From the NCBI GenBank assembly GCA_030827595.1, contig JAURED010000006.1, forward strand, positions 7,815-67,166: a stretch of 59,352 nucleotides of DNA. The letters run 5' to 3'. This stretch comes from Burkholderiales bacterium. GTDB lineage: Bacteria; Pseudomonadota; Gammaproteobacteria; Burkholderiales; Methylophilaceae. Position numbers and translations under genes: made by a program. Each line of letters starts with the position of its first letter. Within the stretch, counting starts at the first letter, position 1. Below are positions 47,352-58,813 of the stretch, in pieces. Under the pieces are notes generated by a model. That model saw only the letters and a list, made by a program, of their open reading frames with translations, was not told the DNA's origin and did not search any database.

Positions 47352-48807
47352 GTATTATCCTTTCAACAACTTTTGCTGAATTAAGGACTCCAGGGACTCC
47401 AGCCCCAGGATGAGTGCCCGCCCCGACGTAGAATAAATTCTTATAATAATCATCTTTATTGTGGGTTCGAAACCAGGCTGATTGAGTCAGTATTGGCGCA
47501 ATAGAAAATCCAGAACCATGTGGTGTCATGTAACTATCTTTAAAGTTTTCTGGAGTCATAACAAATAAATCATCAATAACATTTTCTAAATTAGGCATAA
47601 TTGTTTTACTTAATGCTTTAACTATTTTTTTGGCATAGTCCATTTTTATTTCTTCCCATGGTATGCTGGCTTGAAGGTTTGGCACCGGCACTAATGCATA
47701 AAAACTGTCTGACCCGTTTGAGGCAAATGTCTCATCTGTTGCAGTAGGCCTATGCAAATATATTGAAAAATCCTCCGCTAGGATTTTTTTATTAAAAATA
47801 TCATTTAATAATTCTCTATATCGAGGCCCCATCCATATCGTATGGTGAGCCACCTTATTATATTTTGCTTTTGTTCCAAAAAATAATACAAACAACCCCA
47901 TTGAATGTTTGGCATATTTTTTAAGGAAACGATTTTGTAACGATATTTTTTGTTTATCTAAAAAATTATTATTCACCGTTATTGGGTCTGCGTTAGAAAT
48001 CACAATATCTGGCTTGATTGATGGTTTATTTTTTATAATGATATTACTTATTGAATTCATAGTAGTTTCAAACTTTTCTACTTCATGATTCGTTTTTATT
48101 TCAACTCCTTGTCGAATCATTAGATTTTTCAATTCATGAACAACTTTTCCCATACCACCCATGGCAAAATATATTCCCCATTTCTGTTCCAGAGCATGGA
48201 TCAACGCATAGATTGAAGAGGTCTGGAACGGATTTCCGCCAACAAGCAATGGTTGAATTGAAAATACCTGTCTTAAGTTTTCATCTTTAAGATAAGTTGA
48301 AACAAATTGGTATACAGATTGGTAGCCCTTTAATCTTAAAATATCTGGAGCATATCGAATCATTGTAGATAATTTATGAAATGGCTGATCTGCTAATTTT
48401 AAATACCCAATTTCAAAAATCTGCTGTGCTCTTTTTAACATTCTGTTATATCCATCAACATCACTTAAATTTATTGATTCAATCTGATTAAGCATTTTTT
48501 CTCGATCTGGAACATAATCAAATTCAAATCCATTAACAAAGTAAAATCGATACCATGGATCCAGTGGTTTAAACTCTAAATGATCCTCGAGCTTCTCATT
48601 AAATAATTCAAATAATTCATAAAATAAATTAGGCGCCGTTATGACTGTTGGCCCAGCATCATGTAAATAATTATCTCTTCTAAATTGTTGTGCTCTACCA
48701 CCAACTTGATCTAACTTTTCTATTAAAGTAACATCATGCCCTTTTGCTCTCATCCTTAATGCAGATGCGATACCCCCAAAACCAGAGCCTATAACAACTG
48801 TTTTCAC
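47344..48807 (-). CDS. crtI: Phytoene desaturase
   Basis: CrtI introduces four double bonds into phytoene to give lycopene. The FAD-binding start VVIGSGFGGIASALRM and the C-terminal signature GAGTHPGAGVPGVLNSAKVV are diagnostic. The length of 487 is normal. It is coupled to crtE by a 4-base overlap. Confidence 0.96.
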   Translation of the reverse strand: MKTVVIGSGFGGIASALRMRAKGHDVTLIEKLDQVGGRAQQFRRDNYLHDAGPTVITAPNLFYELFELFNEKLEDHLEFKPLDPWYRFYFVNGFEFDYVPDREKMLNQIESINLSDVDGYNRMLKRAQQIFEIGYLKLADQPFHKLSTMIRYAPDILRLKGYQSVYQFVSTYLKDENLRQVFSIQPLLVGGNPFQTSSIYALIHALEQKWGIYFAMGGMGKVVHELKNLMIRQGVEIKTNHEVEKFETTMNSISNIIIKNKPSIKPDIVISNADPITVNNNFLDKQKISLQNRFLKKYAKHSMGLFVLFFGTKAKYNKVAHHTIWMGPRYRELLNDIFNKKILAEDFSIYLHRPTATDETFASNGSDSFYALVPVPNLQASIPWEEIKMDYAKKIVKALSKTIMPNLENVIDDLFVMTPENFKDSYMTPHGSGFSIAPILTQSAWFRTHNKDDYYKNLFYVGAGTHPGAGVPGVLNSAKVVERIIHG

Positions 48808-49709
48808 AGGCTTTCCTTTAATTGAGCGGTTATACTTATAAATATAGGTTGAAGGATAATCGGGACTTGGTGAATATAGCGATCAATTTTTGATAATTTT
48901 TTTATGATCATACCTTTTCCCTGTTCTATTGACTCAATGAAATTAGATTGTCTACTTTTGCCTTTGTCATTATTTATTATGTTTATAAAATTCATATGTT
49001 TAAGTGTTATATCTGTTTTGTCACTCTTCGCATTATTTAAATCATTGATCATTTGATACACCAGTCCAATAATATGCATCAAATTAACCAATCCTGTTAT
49101 TTCAGCCTCTGGTAACTCTTTACAACGAAACATTCCATCAAGCGGAGTCATTAATAAAGGCCCCGTTTTTTCATATGCTATTTTTTCATATTCTTTTAAT
49201 GATATTTTTTTAACGTTAACTTCGACATCCCGCACTTGGCCGTCTATTATTTTTTTTACACTATCGGAAAGTGATTTTAAGAGTATTGTTTGATGCCATC
49301 CTGTTTCTATCTCTGAAATTTTATTAAATGCTTGGGCTATCAAAAAGTCCCCCGTACAGATTGCTGCAGGGATTCCATATTTTTTCCAAATGGTTTTATC
49401 GCCTCTTCTTTTTACATCTTGATCACAAATATCGTCATGCACTAAAGATGCAGTATGCATTAGTTCACATGCTGTAGCCCACTTTATTACTGTATTCTTC
49501 GGAAGATCTAAAAGCTCACCGGCAGCTAAAGCCAATTGAGCACGTATTAATTTTCCTTTAGTTTTTTTTTGATGACTCAACCATTTATTTAATAGCTTAT
49601 TTTTGGTAAGAAATGATTGTTTTAGCTCATCCTCAACTTTTGGTAAATCAATCTTTGCCTCTAGAGGCATATAGAATTCGTCAAAGTGACTACTGATAAT
49701 TATCTTCAT
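48804..49709 (-). CDS. crtE: Geranylgeranyl diphosphate synthase-like (CrtE)
   Basis: A prenyltransferase expected to make GGPP for carotenoids. The first Asp-rich motif is intact (HDDICDQDVKRRG, about residue 92). The second, normally DDxxD, reads NDLNN (INDLNNAKSD), losing the first and last Asp. The length of 301 and neighbours support CrtE, but activity may be altered. No ribosome site precedes the ATG at 49709. An internal Met at residue 14 (49670) is another possible start. Confidence 0.85.
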   Translation of the reverse strand: MKIIISSHFDEFYMPLEAKIDLPKVEDELKQSFLTKNKLLNKWLSHQKKTKGKLIRAQLALAAGELLDLPKNTVIKWATACELMHTASLVHDDICDQDVKRRGDKTIWKKYGIPAAICTGDFLIAQAFNKISEIETGWHQTILLKSLSDSVKKIIDGQVRDVEVNVKKISLKEYEKIAYEKTGPLLMTPLDGMFRCKELPEAEITGLVNLMHIIGLVYQMINDLNNAKSDKTDITLKHMNFINIINNDKGKSRQSNFIESIEQGKGMIIKKLSKIDRYIHQVPIILQPIFISITAQLKESL

Positions 49710-49711
49710 AA

Positions 49712-49740
49712 TAAAAAAAACGCGCCCAGAAGGCGCGTTT
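49712..49740 (-). terminator. Strong hairpin terminator between rhodopsin and crtE
   Basis: ACGCGCC (49720-49726) pairs perfectly with GGCGCGT (49732-49738) around CAGAA. On the minus strand eight T follow directly. The T-run ends 3 bases before the crtE ATG. It should end most rhodopsin transcripts, leaving crt genes to readthrough. Confidence 0.88.
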
Positions 49741-49774
49741 CTTATCTCAAGATTTCAAAAGTGTAACTAAATTA

Positions 49775-50524
49775 TTATGCACCCGCATCAGACTTACGCT
49801 GAGCGATCATATAAATCATTACACCAAACAAGGCTTTTGCTACCACGTCAGCTATAGTATATCCAACTTGAATAACTGGGTTTACTGCACCTGGATCAGC
49901 TTGAAATCCGATCATTGGTAAAATAAACACGATTGGGTAGAAACACCATGAAAGAATCGTTAAAGTTCTTGCTTTACTTACAAGGCCTTGAACGGCTTTA
50001 GGCTGTTTACTGATAGATGCACCAAGGCCACTAACAAGATCCCTTACAATATATATAAATGGAATCATTGAAAGAACCCACCACATCCAACGGTCGCCAT
50101 ACATTGATGAATCAGTAATGATTTCACCTGGATAGCCTAAAATAACCATCACTGCAGCCGCTATTGCAAGTTTTGTACCTTTAGAATATGTTTCTTCTTT
50201 AGATAGTCTCATCACTAAAACGAGCTCAAGAAGTAACAACGGTACAGTTAATAACCAATCTACATAACGGTATGCATCATTAAATTGAGCACCAGTTGCT
50301 TCAACAGTACCATTAACTAATGTATATGCATCATTAAAACTTTCAAACATTCTTAAATAATGGTAAAAAGCGATTAAACAAACTAATCCTGATAAGGATA
50401 GCGCTGTTTTATATGCAGGAGCGACTTGAGAACGCTGTGCAAAAAAGAAAACTGTTGCCGCACCAAATGTTGCAATGGCAAATGACAACGAGTTGTATAC
50501 TAAATTAAATCCACCTACTTCCAT
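49775..50524 (-). CDS. Proton-pumping rhodopsin (proteorhodopsin/xanthorhodopsin type)
   Basis: A seven-helix retinal protein. Helix C reads YRYVDWLLTVPLLLLE: proton acceptor Asp89, Thr93 and proton donor Glu100 give the DTE motif of outward proton pumps. Leu97, at the tuning position (proteorhodopsin 105), predicts green absorption. His55 in FYHYLRM is the conserved counterion partner, and the retinal lysine is Lys230 in VVAKALFG. Trp149 occupies the place that is Gly in carotenoid-antenna xanthorhodopsins. A GGAGA ribosome site lies upstream. Retinal supply comes from the adjacent crt-blh genes. Confidence 0.95.
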   Translation of the reverse strand: MEVGGFNLVYNSLSFAIATFGAATVFFFAQRSQVAPAYKTALSLSGLVCLIAFYHYLRMFESFNDAYTLVNGTVEATGAQFNDAYRYVDWLLTVPLLLLELVLVMRLSKEETYSKGTKLAIAAAVMVILGYPGEIITDSSMYGDRWMWWVLSMIPFIYIVRDLVSGLGASISKQPKAVQGLVSKARTLTILSWCFYPIVFILPMIGFQADPGAVNPVIQVGYTIADVVAKALFGVMIYMIAQRKSDAGA

Positions 50525-50700
50525 AGAGATTCTCCATTTAAGATTTAAATTGACCTTTTGAAACTATCATCACTTTCGAAAGATACAAAAAAACCCATAA
50601 ACTTAAATAAATACCTCTCTTCATGTATTAACTTAAATTTATAGATGTAGAAAAATCAGTATAACTGATTATTGAGAATGACTAATATATTTTATAAAAG
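50525..50700 (-). promoter_or_regulatory. Rhodopsin upstream region with perfect palindrome
   Basis: This AT-rich leader/promoter region has a perfect inverted repeat AATCAGT-ATA-ACTGATT at 50654-50670. On the minus strand it contains TATACT, a good -10 candidate, about 130 bases before rhodopsin. No good -35 box is seen. The arrangement would suit an operator over a promoter, but no regulator is identified. Confidence 0.45.
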
Positions 50701-50705
50701 TTTCA

Positions 50706-50736
50706 AAAAAAAACCCTTGTTATACAAGGGTTTTTT
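50706..50736 (-). terminator. Terminator of the 78-residue membrane protein gene
   Basis: ACCCTTGT (50713-50720) pairs with ACAAGGGT (50724-50731), with A-run on the left and T-run on the right. The minus-strand tail has nine T. It isolates this gene from rhodopsin. Confidence 0.88.
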
Positions 50737-50755
50737 GTTGTTCTAAACGCTACTT

Positions 50756-50992
50756 CTATTTACGTGCTTTCCATATAGAATAAAGCACCCAGATGGCTAC
50801 AAGACCAACAATTCCCTCACCGCCAAGTGAGTTAATGTGGCCAGTTACAGTTTCAATGACTCTTGGTTGACCAAAGAATGGAATCGCTGCTCCACCCATA
50901 AGGATCTGTAAAACAATACCAAGCGCTAACAAGCTAATTACAGTTTCCGCAAGTGCTGCGGCCCAATTTCTTACTGTTTTTAGAATATCCAT
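50756..50992 (-). CDS. Small membrane protein of unknown function, likely highly expressed
   Basis: The 78 residues have an amphipathic N-terminus (MDILKTVRNWAAALAET), a hydrophobic segment (about 15-35), a Gly/Pro loop with FFGQP, and a second segment (about 60-75) ending in WKARK. I do not recognise the family. An ideal AAGGAG ribosome site 9 bases upstream, its own terminator, and richer base composition than most neighbours suggest strong expression. It stands alone between glmS and rhodopsin. Confidence 0.82.
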   Translation of the reverse strand: MDILKTVRNWAAALAETVISLLALGIVLQILMGGAAIPFFGQPRVIETVTGHINSLGGEGIVGLVAIWVLYSIWKARK

Positions 50993-51209
50993 CTATTACT
51001 TCTCCTTGTTTTAGTAATAACTATAGAAATTACGTTTAAACTCTCATCTCTTTAAACATATAAAAACAATACTCTCTTTGTAAAAAAATACAATATTTAG
51101 TAAAAATTTTTATATTGACAACAATATATAGATATTATAAATTGATTAGTTCCTCTACTTAATTCGTAAATATTTGTTATTGCGAAACTTCAAAAAATAA
51201 TAGTTTGAA
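50993..51209 (-). promoter_or_regulatory. Gap upstream of 78-residue gene; weak promoter candidate
   Basis: On the minus strand TTGTCA (51116-51121) is followed 18 bases later by AATATT (51092-51097), a weak -35/-10 pair. The rest is AT-rich with no RNA gene or ORF that I can support. It also holds the end of glmS without an evident terminator. Confidence 0.35.
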
Positions 51210-53039
51210 TTACTCTACTGTGACTGATTTTGCTAAATTTCTAGGTTTATCAACATCTGTTTTTTTAGATAATGCAACATGATAGGCTAATAATTGCACT
51301 GGAATTGAATGGACGATGGGTGACAGGATTCCTACATGTCTATTGGTTCTAATAACATGAATACCAGTTTCAGCATCAAAATGACTATCAGCATCTGCAA
51401 TTACAAAAAGCTCACCCCCTCTAGCTTTAACCTCTTGCATATTTGATTTTACTTTTTCTAATAATTTATCATTGGGAGCAATCACAACAACAGGGAGATC
51501 TTTATCCACCAATGCTAAAGGGCCATGTTTTAATTCACCAGCCGGATATGCTTCCGCATGAATATAAGACACCTCTTTTAATTTTAGTGCTCCCTCAAGA
51601 GCAATAGGATAATGTAATCCCCGTCCTAAAAAAAGAGCATTAGATTTTTGACTAAATTTTTTTGCCCATGCTTTAATTTGTGGCTCTAAATTTAATGCTG
51701 TTTGAATATGTCCAGATAATTTTCTTAGTTCTTCTATGTAGGCCAATTCATTTTTCTTTGTAATTTTTTTTCTTTGTTTTGCAAAAATTAATGCTAAAAC
51801 AAAAAGGCAAACTAATTGGGTCGTAAATGCTTTTGTTGAGGCGACCCCGATTTCAACTCCTGCTCTGGTATAAAGAACATTATTTGATTGTCTAACTATG
51901 GCGCTTTCTTGAACATTACAAATAGTTAAAGAATATTTATTTCCATTTTTCTTAGCTTGTTTCAATGCTTCCAGCGTATCAAGCGTCTCTCCTGATTGAG
52001 ATATGGTTATAATAAGTTGTTTTTTCGGAGTCACCACATCTCGATAACGATATTCGCTGGCAATTTCTACGTTAACAGGGACTTTTGCTAGATGTTCAAA
52101 CCAATATTTAGCGGTTAATCCTGCATAGTAACTTGTTCCTGCCGCTAAAATTAAAATACTTTCATATTTTGAAGCATCAAACTTTGATCCACCAATCAGC
52201 TTTGGATTAATGGACCCCTCATCGATAATGGACTCAATAGTATCTGCAATTGCAACCGGTTGTTCATATATCTCCTTTTGCATAAAATGATTATATGGGC
52301 CAAGTTCCATTTGGTTTTCTTTGACAGAACTTTTATGAATTTTTCTATTAATTTGATTTAAATTATCATCGAAAATTTGATAGCTATCTGAAGCAATTAA
52401 AGCTATATCTCCATCCTCAAGAAACACTATATTATTTGTTACTGATATTAATGCCGATATATCAGATGCAATAAAATTTTGATCCTCTGATACTCCTATA
52501 ATTAAGGGACATCCATTTCTTGCGACAATAATTTCATTAGAGTTTTTATCACTCACTGCAATTGCATATGCGCCTTCAAGTTTTTTACAGGTTTTGTGAA
52601 CCGCATCTAAGAGCGAAGATTTATTTTTTCTATAGTAATGAATTAAATGTGCGATTACCTCGGTATCAGTTTCTGATTTAAATTTGTAATTTTTATTTTT
52701 TAAGAATTCACAAAGTTTTGCATGATTTTCAATTATGCCATTGTGCACAACTACTATTTCATTATTTGAAATATGGGGATGTGCGTTTTTTTCTGAAACT
52801 CCACCATGTGTTGCCCACCTTGTATGGCCAATCCCTGTTTTCCCCTTAAAATTTTTTTCAGATATTTTTTTATAAATTGTTGAAACTCTTCCAACTGATC
52901 TGATTCTTTGAATTCGCTGATGATGAATGATCGCGATTCCAACCGAGTCATATCCTCGATATTCGAGTTTTTCTAATCCATTAATTAAGATTGGAACAAT
53001 ATTATTATTTTTTGATACACCGCCAACAATTCCACACAT
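51210..53039 (-). CDS. glmS: Glutamine-fructose-6-phosphate aminotransferase
   Basis: It makes glucosamine-6-phosphate for cell-wall and LPS sugars. The catalytic Cys follows Met in MCGIVGG. The glutaminase domain (RGYDS, TRWATHG, HNGIIEN) and two SIS isomerase domains ([39 protein letters not shown]) are complete, and the C-terminus [11 protein letters not shown] is typical. The length of 609 is standard. It lies 2 bases after glmU. No glmS ribozyme is seen, as expected outside Firmicutes. Confidence 0.97.
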   Translation of the reverse strand: MCGIVGGVSKNNNIVPILINGLEKLEYRGYDSVGIAIIHHQRIQRIRSVGRVSTIYKKISEKNFKGKTGIGHTRWATHGGVSEKNAHPHISNNEIVVVHNGIIENHAKLCEFLKNKNYKFKSETDTEVIAHLIHYYRKNKSSLLDAVHKTCKKLEGAYAIAVSDKNSNEIIVARNGCPLIIGVSEDQNFIASDISALISVTNNIVFLEDGDIALIASDSYQIFDDNLNQINRKIHKSSVKENQMELGPYNHFMQKEIYEQPVAIADTIESIIDEGSINPKLIGGSKFDASKYESILILAAGTSYYAGLTAKYWFEHLAKVPVNVEIASEYRYRDVVTPKKQLIITISQSGETLDTLEALKQAKKNGNKYSLTICNVQESAIVRQSNNVLYTRAGVEIGVASTKAFTTQLVCLFVLALIFAKQRKKITKKNELAYIEELRKLSGHIQTALNLEPQIKAWAKKFSQKSNALFLGRGLHYPIALEGALKLKEVSYIHAEAYPAGELKHGPLALVDKDLPVVVIAPNDKLLEKVKSNMQEVKARGGELFVIADADSHFDAETGIHVIRTNRHVGILSPIVHSIPVQLLAYHVALSKKTDVDKPRNLAKSVTVE

Positions 53040-53041
53040 AT

Positions 53042-54403
53042 TTATTTTTTCTTTGGTCTTTGCCAGTTACTGATACTTTTTTGACTAACTCTAGATAAGG
53101 TTAATTGATTCTCCGGTGTATCTTCTACTATTGTTGATCCAGCTCCAATAGTAGCTCCTTTTTTGATAATAACAGGAGCAATCAATTGTGTATCTGATCC
53201 AATAAAAACATCGTCCTCTATAATTGTCTGATGTTTATTTGCTCCATCATAATTACATGTAATAGTTCCCGCTCCAAGGTTTACCCTTTCTCCAATTGTA
53301 GAATCGCCCACATAAGATAAATGATTAATTTTTGTATAATTGCCTACAGTCGATTTTTTTAATTCCACAAAATTCCCGATATTTATATTATTTGATAAAG
53401 ATGTTGCAGGTCTTATTCTGGCATAGGGACCGATATGACATCCGTGTCCAATTATTGCCTGGTCAATATGATTAAATGCTAATAATTGATTGTGCTCTCC
53501 AATGGTAGTGTCTTTGATAATATTATAAGGCCCTATATAAGTACCATTTTTTAAAATTACATCGCCTTCAAAAATACAACCTATATCAATTACGACACCT
53601 TCTTCACACACCAAGGAGCCCCGAATATCAATTCTTTCTGGATCAATAATTTTTATACCTTGATCAATTAATAACTGTGCTTTTTCTTTCATATAAGATC
53701 TTTCTAGGTTAATTAACTCTTTCATTGAGTTAACTCCCTGAATTGTATTTTCATTGCTGGAGATAACATCCGCAATGTCGACATGATCATTAACAGCTAA
53801 TTCTATAATATCAGTTAAATAATATTCTTTTTGTGCATTATTATTATTCAGCTTTAATAACCATTGGTTCAAAAAAACTGTTTTTACACACATGATCCCG
53901 GTATTAATTTCATTAATAAGAAGCTGTGATTGATCACAATCTTTTTCTTCAACAATTTTTATAATTTTTTTTGTTTGTGGGTTACGAACAATTCTTCCAA
54001 AACCTTGTGAGTTCTTTTTTAAAAAAGTAATCAGCCCTATTCCTGTTTTTGTTGTTGCTGTAAACAATTCTTGTAAGCTATTAGAGCTAACCAATGGGAC
54101 ATCCCCATATAAAATCATCGTATATTCGCTATCTAGTTTTGGTATCGCCTGGATAACAGCATGCCCTGTACCCATCTGTTGCTCTTGAATTACAAAATGT
54201 AACTCTTGTGATTTGAAATAATTTTGGATTTCTTCTGCTTGATAACCAATAATTGGGATTATTTTTTTTGGATGAAGTGTTCTTGCAGTTTCGATTACTT
54301 TTTCAAGAAAAGGCTTTCCTAAAAAGTGATGCATGACTTTTGGTTTAGTGGATCTCATCCGAGTTCCTTTACCTGCAGCCAATATAACAATATCTAGATT
54401 CAT
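53042..54403 (-). CDS. glmU: Bifunctional GlmU (acetyltransferase/uridyltransferase)
   Basis: GlmU acetylates GlcN-1-P and then forms UDP-GlcNAc. The uridyltransferase motif LAAGKGTRM opens the protein. A left-handed beta-helix of hexapeptide repeats (about 250-440) holds the acetyltransferase site, with [29 protein letters not shown] use the ATG at 54403, which gives 453 residues and the normal start [15 protein letters not shown] at 54424 would add seven residues. Confidence 0.96.
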   Translation of the reverse strand: MNLDIVILAAGKGTRMRSTKPKVMHHFLGKPFLEKVIETARTLHPKKIIPIIGYQAEEIQNYFKSQELHFVIQEQQMGTGHAVIQAIPKLDSEYTMILYGDVPLVSSNSLQELFTATTKTGIGLITFLKKNSQGFGRIVRNPQTKKIIKIVEEKDCDQSQLLINEINTGIMCVKTVFLNQWLLKLNNNNAQKEYYLTDIIELAVNDHVDIADVISSNENTIQGVNSMKELINLERSYMKEKAQLLIDQGIKIIDPERIDIRGSLVCEEGVVIDIGCIFEGDVILKNGTYIGPYNIIKDTTIGEHNQLLAFNHIDQAIIGHGCHIGPYARIRPATSLSNNINIGNFVELKKSTVGNYTKINHLSYVGDSTIGERVNLGAGTITCNYDGANKHQTIIEDDVFIGSDTQLIAPVIIKKGATIGAGSTIVEDTPENQLTLSRVSQKSISNWQRPKKK

Positions 54404-54422
54404 AATATTAGGAAGTATAAAC

Positions 54423-54452
54423 AAAAAAAGCAGCCTTATTGCTGCTTTTTTT
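54423..54452 (-). terminator. Terminator of the ATP synthase operon
   Basis: AGCAGC (54429-54434) pairs with GCTGCT (54441-54446), flanked by A and T runs that extend the stem. It lies just past the atpC stop and before glmU. Confidence 0.88.
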
Positions 54453-54464
54453 AAATCAACCAGA

Positions 54465-54884
54465 TTACTTTTTCTTTCTTAATCTTTGAATTGCTTGAAC
54501 CTGTGCCACAGCCTCAGCTAATTCAGCTTGAGCTTTCGCATAGTCAATATTGCCTTTTTGATTATTTAAAGCATCTTCAGCTTGTTTTTTTGCTTGATTA
54601 GCTTTGGCTTCATCAAGATCAGCTCCACGAACAGCTGTATCCGATAAAACAGTAACCGAGCCAGGTTGAACTTCTAAAATTCCTCCTGAAACATATACGA
54701 GCTCTTCTTCATTCTTGCCAGATATTTTTATTCGTACTGAGCCTGGTTTTAAAGTTGTTATCATAGGCGCATGATTTGGATATATACCCACCTCTCCCAT
54801 TGATGAGGGTGCCACAACAAACTCTGCTTCCCCAGAAAAAATGGATTCTTCAGCGCTTACAACATCAACTAAGACTTTACTCAT
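54465..54884 (-). CDS. atpC: ATP synthase epsilon subunit
   Basis: Epsilon couples rotation of the c-ring to F1 and can inhibit hydrolysis. The N-terminal beta-sandwich ([37 protein letters not shown]) and C-terminal helical hairpin (Ala/Glu/Gln-rich, ending RLRKKK) are present. The length of 139 is normal. Last gene of the atp operon. Confidence 0.96.
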   Translation of the reverse strand: MSKVLVDVVSAEESIFSGEAEFVVAPSSMGEVGIYPNHAPMITTLKPGSVRIKISGKNEEELVYVSGGILEVQPGSVTVLSDTAVRGADLDEAKANQAKKQAEDALNNQKGNIDYAKAQAELAEAVAQVQAIQRLRKKK

Positions 54885-54904
54885 AAAATACCTTGCTTAA
54901 ATTA

Positions 54905-56347
<1,443 letters not shown>

Positions 56348-56369
56348 TTACTCATCTAAAAAATTTAAA

Positions 56370-57236
56370 TTATGAAACCGCAGCAGCCCCGCCAACGATT
56401 TCCGATATTTCTTTTGTAATTGCTGCTTGACGTGCTTTGTTGTAAACCAAAGTCAACTCATCAATTACATTTACTGCATTATCTGATGCTGCTTTCATTG
56501 CCACCATGCGAGCCGATTGCTCAGAGGCCATATTTTCTGCTACAGAATGATAAATTATTGATTCGATATACCTTTTCAACAACTCTTCTATAACGGCATC
56601 TACATCTGGCTCATAAATATAATCCCATGAACCTTCTGGTGCACCAATTTTTTCACCACTTAAAGGTAATACTTGATCCATCATTGGCTCTTGTTTCATG
56701 GTATTAATAAATTTTGTGTAACAAATATATAACTGATCAATTTCTCCATTGATGTATTCATCTAGCATGACTTTGATGCTTCCGATTAAATCACTCACAT
56801 GCGGAGTGTCTCCTAATCCGGTGATATTTGATTTAACATCTGCGCCTATGCGCTTCATAAAACTAAAGCCTTTTGTACCAATAGCTGCTACGTGAACCTT
56901 TTTACCCTCTTTTTCCCAATCTTTAATTTGATTTATGGACGATCTTAAAACGTTTGTATTTAATCCGCCACATAATCCTTTATCAGAGGTCACAACGATT
57001 AATCCAACGTTTTTAATCTTTTCTCTTGTAATCAAGAAAGGATGTTTGGACTCCGATTGCGCAAATGAAAGATGCGCAGCAACATTTCTGATTTTTTCAG
57101 AATAGGGTCTTGATGCAGCCATACGATCTTGAGCTTTTCTCATTTTAGAGGCAGCAACCATTTCCATCGCTTTTGTGATTTTTTTGGTATTTTCTACACT
57201 CTTAATTTTTGTTCGGATTTCTTTACTACCGGCCAT
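56370..57236 (-). CDS. atpG: ATP synthase gamma subunit
   Basis: The central rotor shaft of F1. The N-terminal helix ([28 protein letters not shown]) and the C-terminal signature [13 protein letters not shown] with [21 protein letters not shown] are present. The length of 288 is normal. Confidence 0.97.
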   Translation of the reverse strand: MAGSKEIRTKIKSVENTKKITKAMEMVAASKMRKAQDRMAASRPYSEKIRNVAAHLSFAQSESKHPFLITREKIKNVGLIVVTSDKGLCGGLNTNVLRSSINQIKDWEKEGKKVHVAAIGTKGFSFMKRIGADVKSNITGLGDTPHVSDLIGSIKVMLDEYINGEIDQLYICYTKFINTMKQEPMMDQVLPLSGEKIGAPEGSWDYIYEPDVDAVIEELLKRYIESIIYHSVAENMASEQSARMVAMKAASDNAVNVIDELTLVYNKARQAAITKEISEIVGGAAAVS

Positions 57237-57253
57237 AATTTTTCCAAATAATC

Positions 57254-58795
57254 TTAATATTTACTTGAAGATTTAAAATCTTCAATTGCTTTTACAAGGT
57301 CTTTTTCATCTTTTTCAGAAAGCTCAAGACTTTTCTCAATACTCTCCATAACCTTCTTATGTTTTGACCCAATAAACCCATGAAGATCTGATTCGCAGTT
57401 TAGAATTTTATCAACAGGAACATCGTCAAAATAACCATTATTGGCTGCATATAATGTTACCGCCATTTTTGAAACACTTAACGGACTATACTGAGCTTGT
57501 TTCATTAATTCAGTAAACATTCTTCCACGGTCAAGCTGTTTTCTAGTAGCTTCATCTAGGTCGGAAGCAAACTGAGCAAAGGCTGCAAGTTCACGATATT
57601 GAGCTAGAGCAAGTCGAACACCGCCGCCTAATTTTTTAATAACTTTCGTTTGTGCAGCGCCCCCTACTCGAGAAACTGAAATACCTGCATTGATCGCCGG
57701 TCGAATACCTGCGTTAAATAAATCAGATTCTAGGAAGATTTGTCCATCAGTAATAGAAATTACGTTTGTTGGCACAAAAGCTGAAACATCACCAGCTGCT
57801 GTTTCAATAACAGGAAGAGCTGTAAGAGATCCTGTTTTACCCTTAACCTTTCCTTTTGTAAAATCCTCAACATATTTTTCGTTCACCCGAGCAGCTCTTT
57901 CAAGCAATCTTGAATGAATATAAAACACATCGCCAGGATACGCTTCTCGTCCAGGAGGTCTTCTTAAAAGTAATGAAATTTGTCGATAAGCAACAGCCTG
58001 TTTACTGAGATCATCATAAATAATTAATGCGTCTTCACCTCGATCTCTAAAATATTCTCCCATTGTGCAACCTGAGTAAGGAGCAAGAAACTGTAAAGCT
58101 GCTGAATCAGATGCAGATGCCACAACAACGGTTGTATAGTCCATTGCCCCTGTTTCTTCAAGTTTGCGAACAACGTTAGCAATTGTTGAAGCCTTTTGTC
58201 CAATGGCAACATATATACAGGTCATATTTTGACTTTTTTGATTAATAATTGCGTCAACAGCAACAGCCGTTTTACCCGTCTGTCTATCACCGATAATTAG
58301 TTCTCGCTGACCGCGTCCAATTGGAACCATCGAGTCAACTGATTTCAATCCCGTTTGGACTGGCTGTGAAACAGATTTTCTCGCAATAACACCAGGTGCA
58401 ACTTTTTCGATTTTGTCTGTAAGTTTAGACTTAATTGGTCCCTTGCCATCCAATGGATTTCCAAGGGCATCTACAACACGTCCAATGAGTTCTGGACCAA
58501 CAGGTACTTCCAAAATTTTGCCTGTACACTTACAGGTATCGCCTTCAGAAATATGTTCATAATCACCTAAAACAACTGCGCCTACTGAGTCTCTTTCCAG
58601 GTTAAGAGCCATACCGAAAGTATTGCCAGGAAATTCAATCATTTCCCCAGACATTACATTTGAAAGACCATGAATTCGAACGATACCATCAGTCACAGAG
58701 ACAACTGTACCTTGTGTTCTCGCTTCTGATGACGGTTTGAAATCTTTGATCCTACTTTTTATCAGTTCACTAATTTCTGAAGTTGATAATTGCAT
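57254..58795 (-). CDS. atpA: ATP synthase alpha subunit
   Basis: The non-catalytic nucleotide-binding F1 subunit. Walker A GDRQTGKT, the [11 protein letters not shown] segment and the signature [17 protein letters not shown] are intact. The length of 513 is standard. Confidence 0.98.
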   Translation of the reverse strand: MQLSTSEISELIKSRIKDFKPSSEARTQGTVVSVTDGIVRIHGLSNVMSGEMIEFPGNTFGMALNLERDSVGAVVLGDYEHISEGDTCKCTGKILEVPVGPELIGRVVDALGNPLDGKGPIKSKLTDKIEKVAPGVIARKSVSQPVQTGLKSVDSMVPIGRGQRELIIGDRQTGKTAVAVDAIINQKSQNMTCIYVAIGQKASTIANVVRKLEETGAMDYTTVVVASASDSAALQFLAPYSGCTMGEYFRDRGEDALIIYDDLSKQAVAYRQISLLLRRPPGREAYPGDVFYIHSRLLERAARVNEKYVEDFTKGKVKGKTGSLTALPVIETAAGDVSAFVPTNVISITDGQIFLESDLFNAGIRPAINAGISVSRVGGAAQTKVIKKLGGGVRLALAQYRELAAFAQFASDLDEATRKQLDRGRMFTELMKQAQYSPLSVSKMAVTLYAANNGYFDDVPVDKILNCESDLHGFIGSKHKKVMESIEKSLELSEKDEKDLVKAIEDFKSSSKY

Positions 58796-58813
58796 TATTT
58801 TCTCCTGGGTAAA

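Noticed and set aside
50538-50624. 28-codon ORF on the minus strand in the rhodopsin leader, a possible leader peptide.
   Set aside because: No ribosome site, no regulatory codon run and ordinary AT-rich content. A chance ORF is more likely. It could be reopened if conserved in relatives.
51115-51141. Plus-strand TTGACA followed by TATAAA about 15 bases later.
   Set aside because: It points into the 3' end of glmS with no plus-strand gene downstream, and the spacing is poor.
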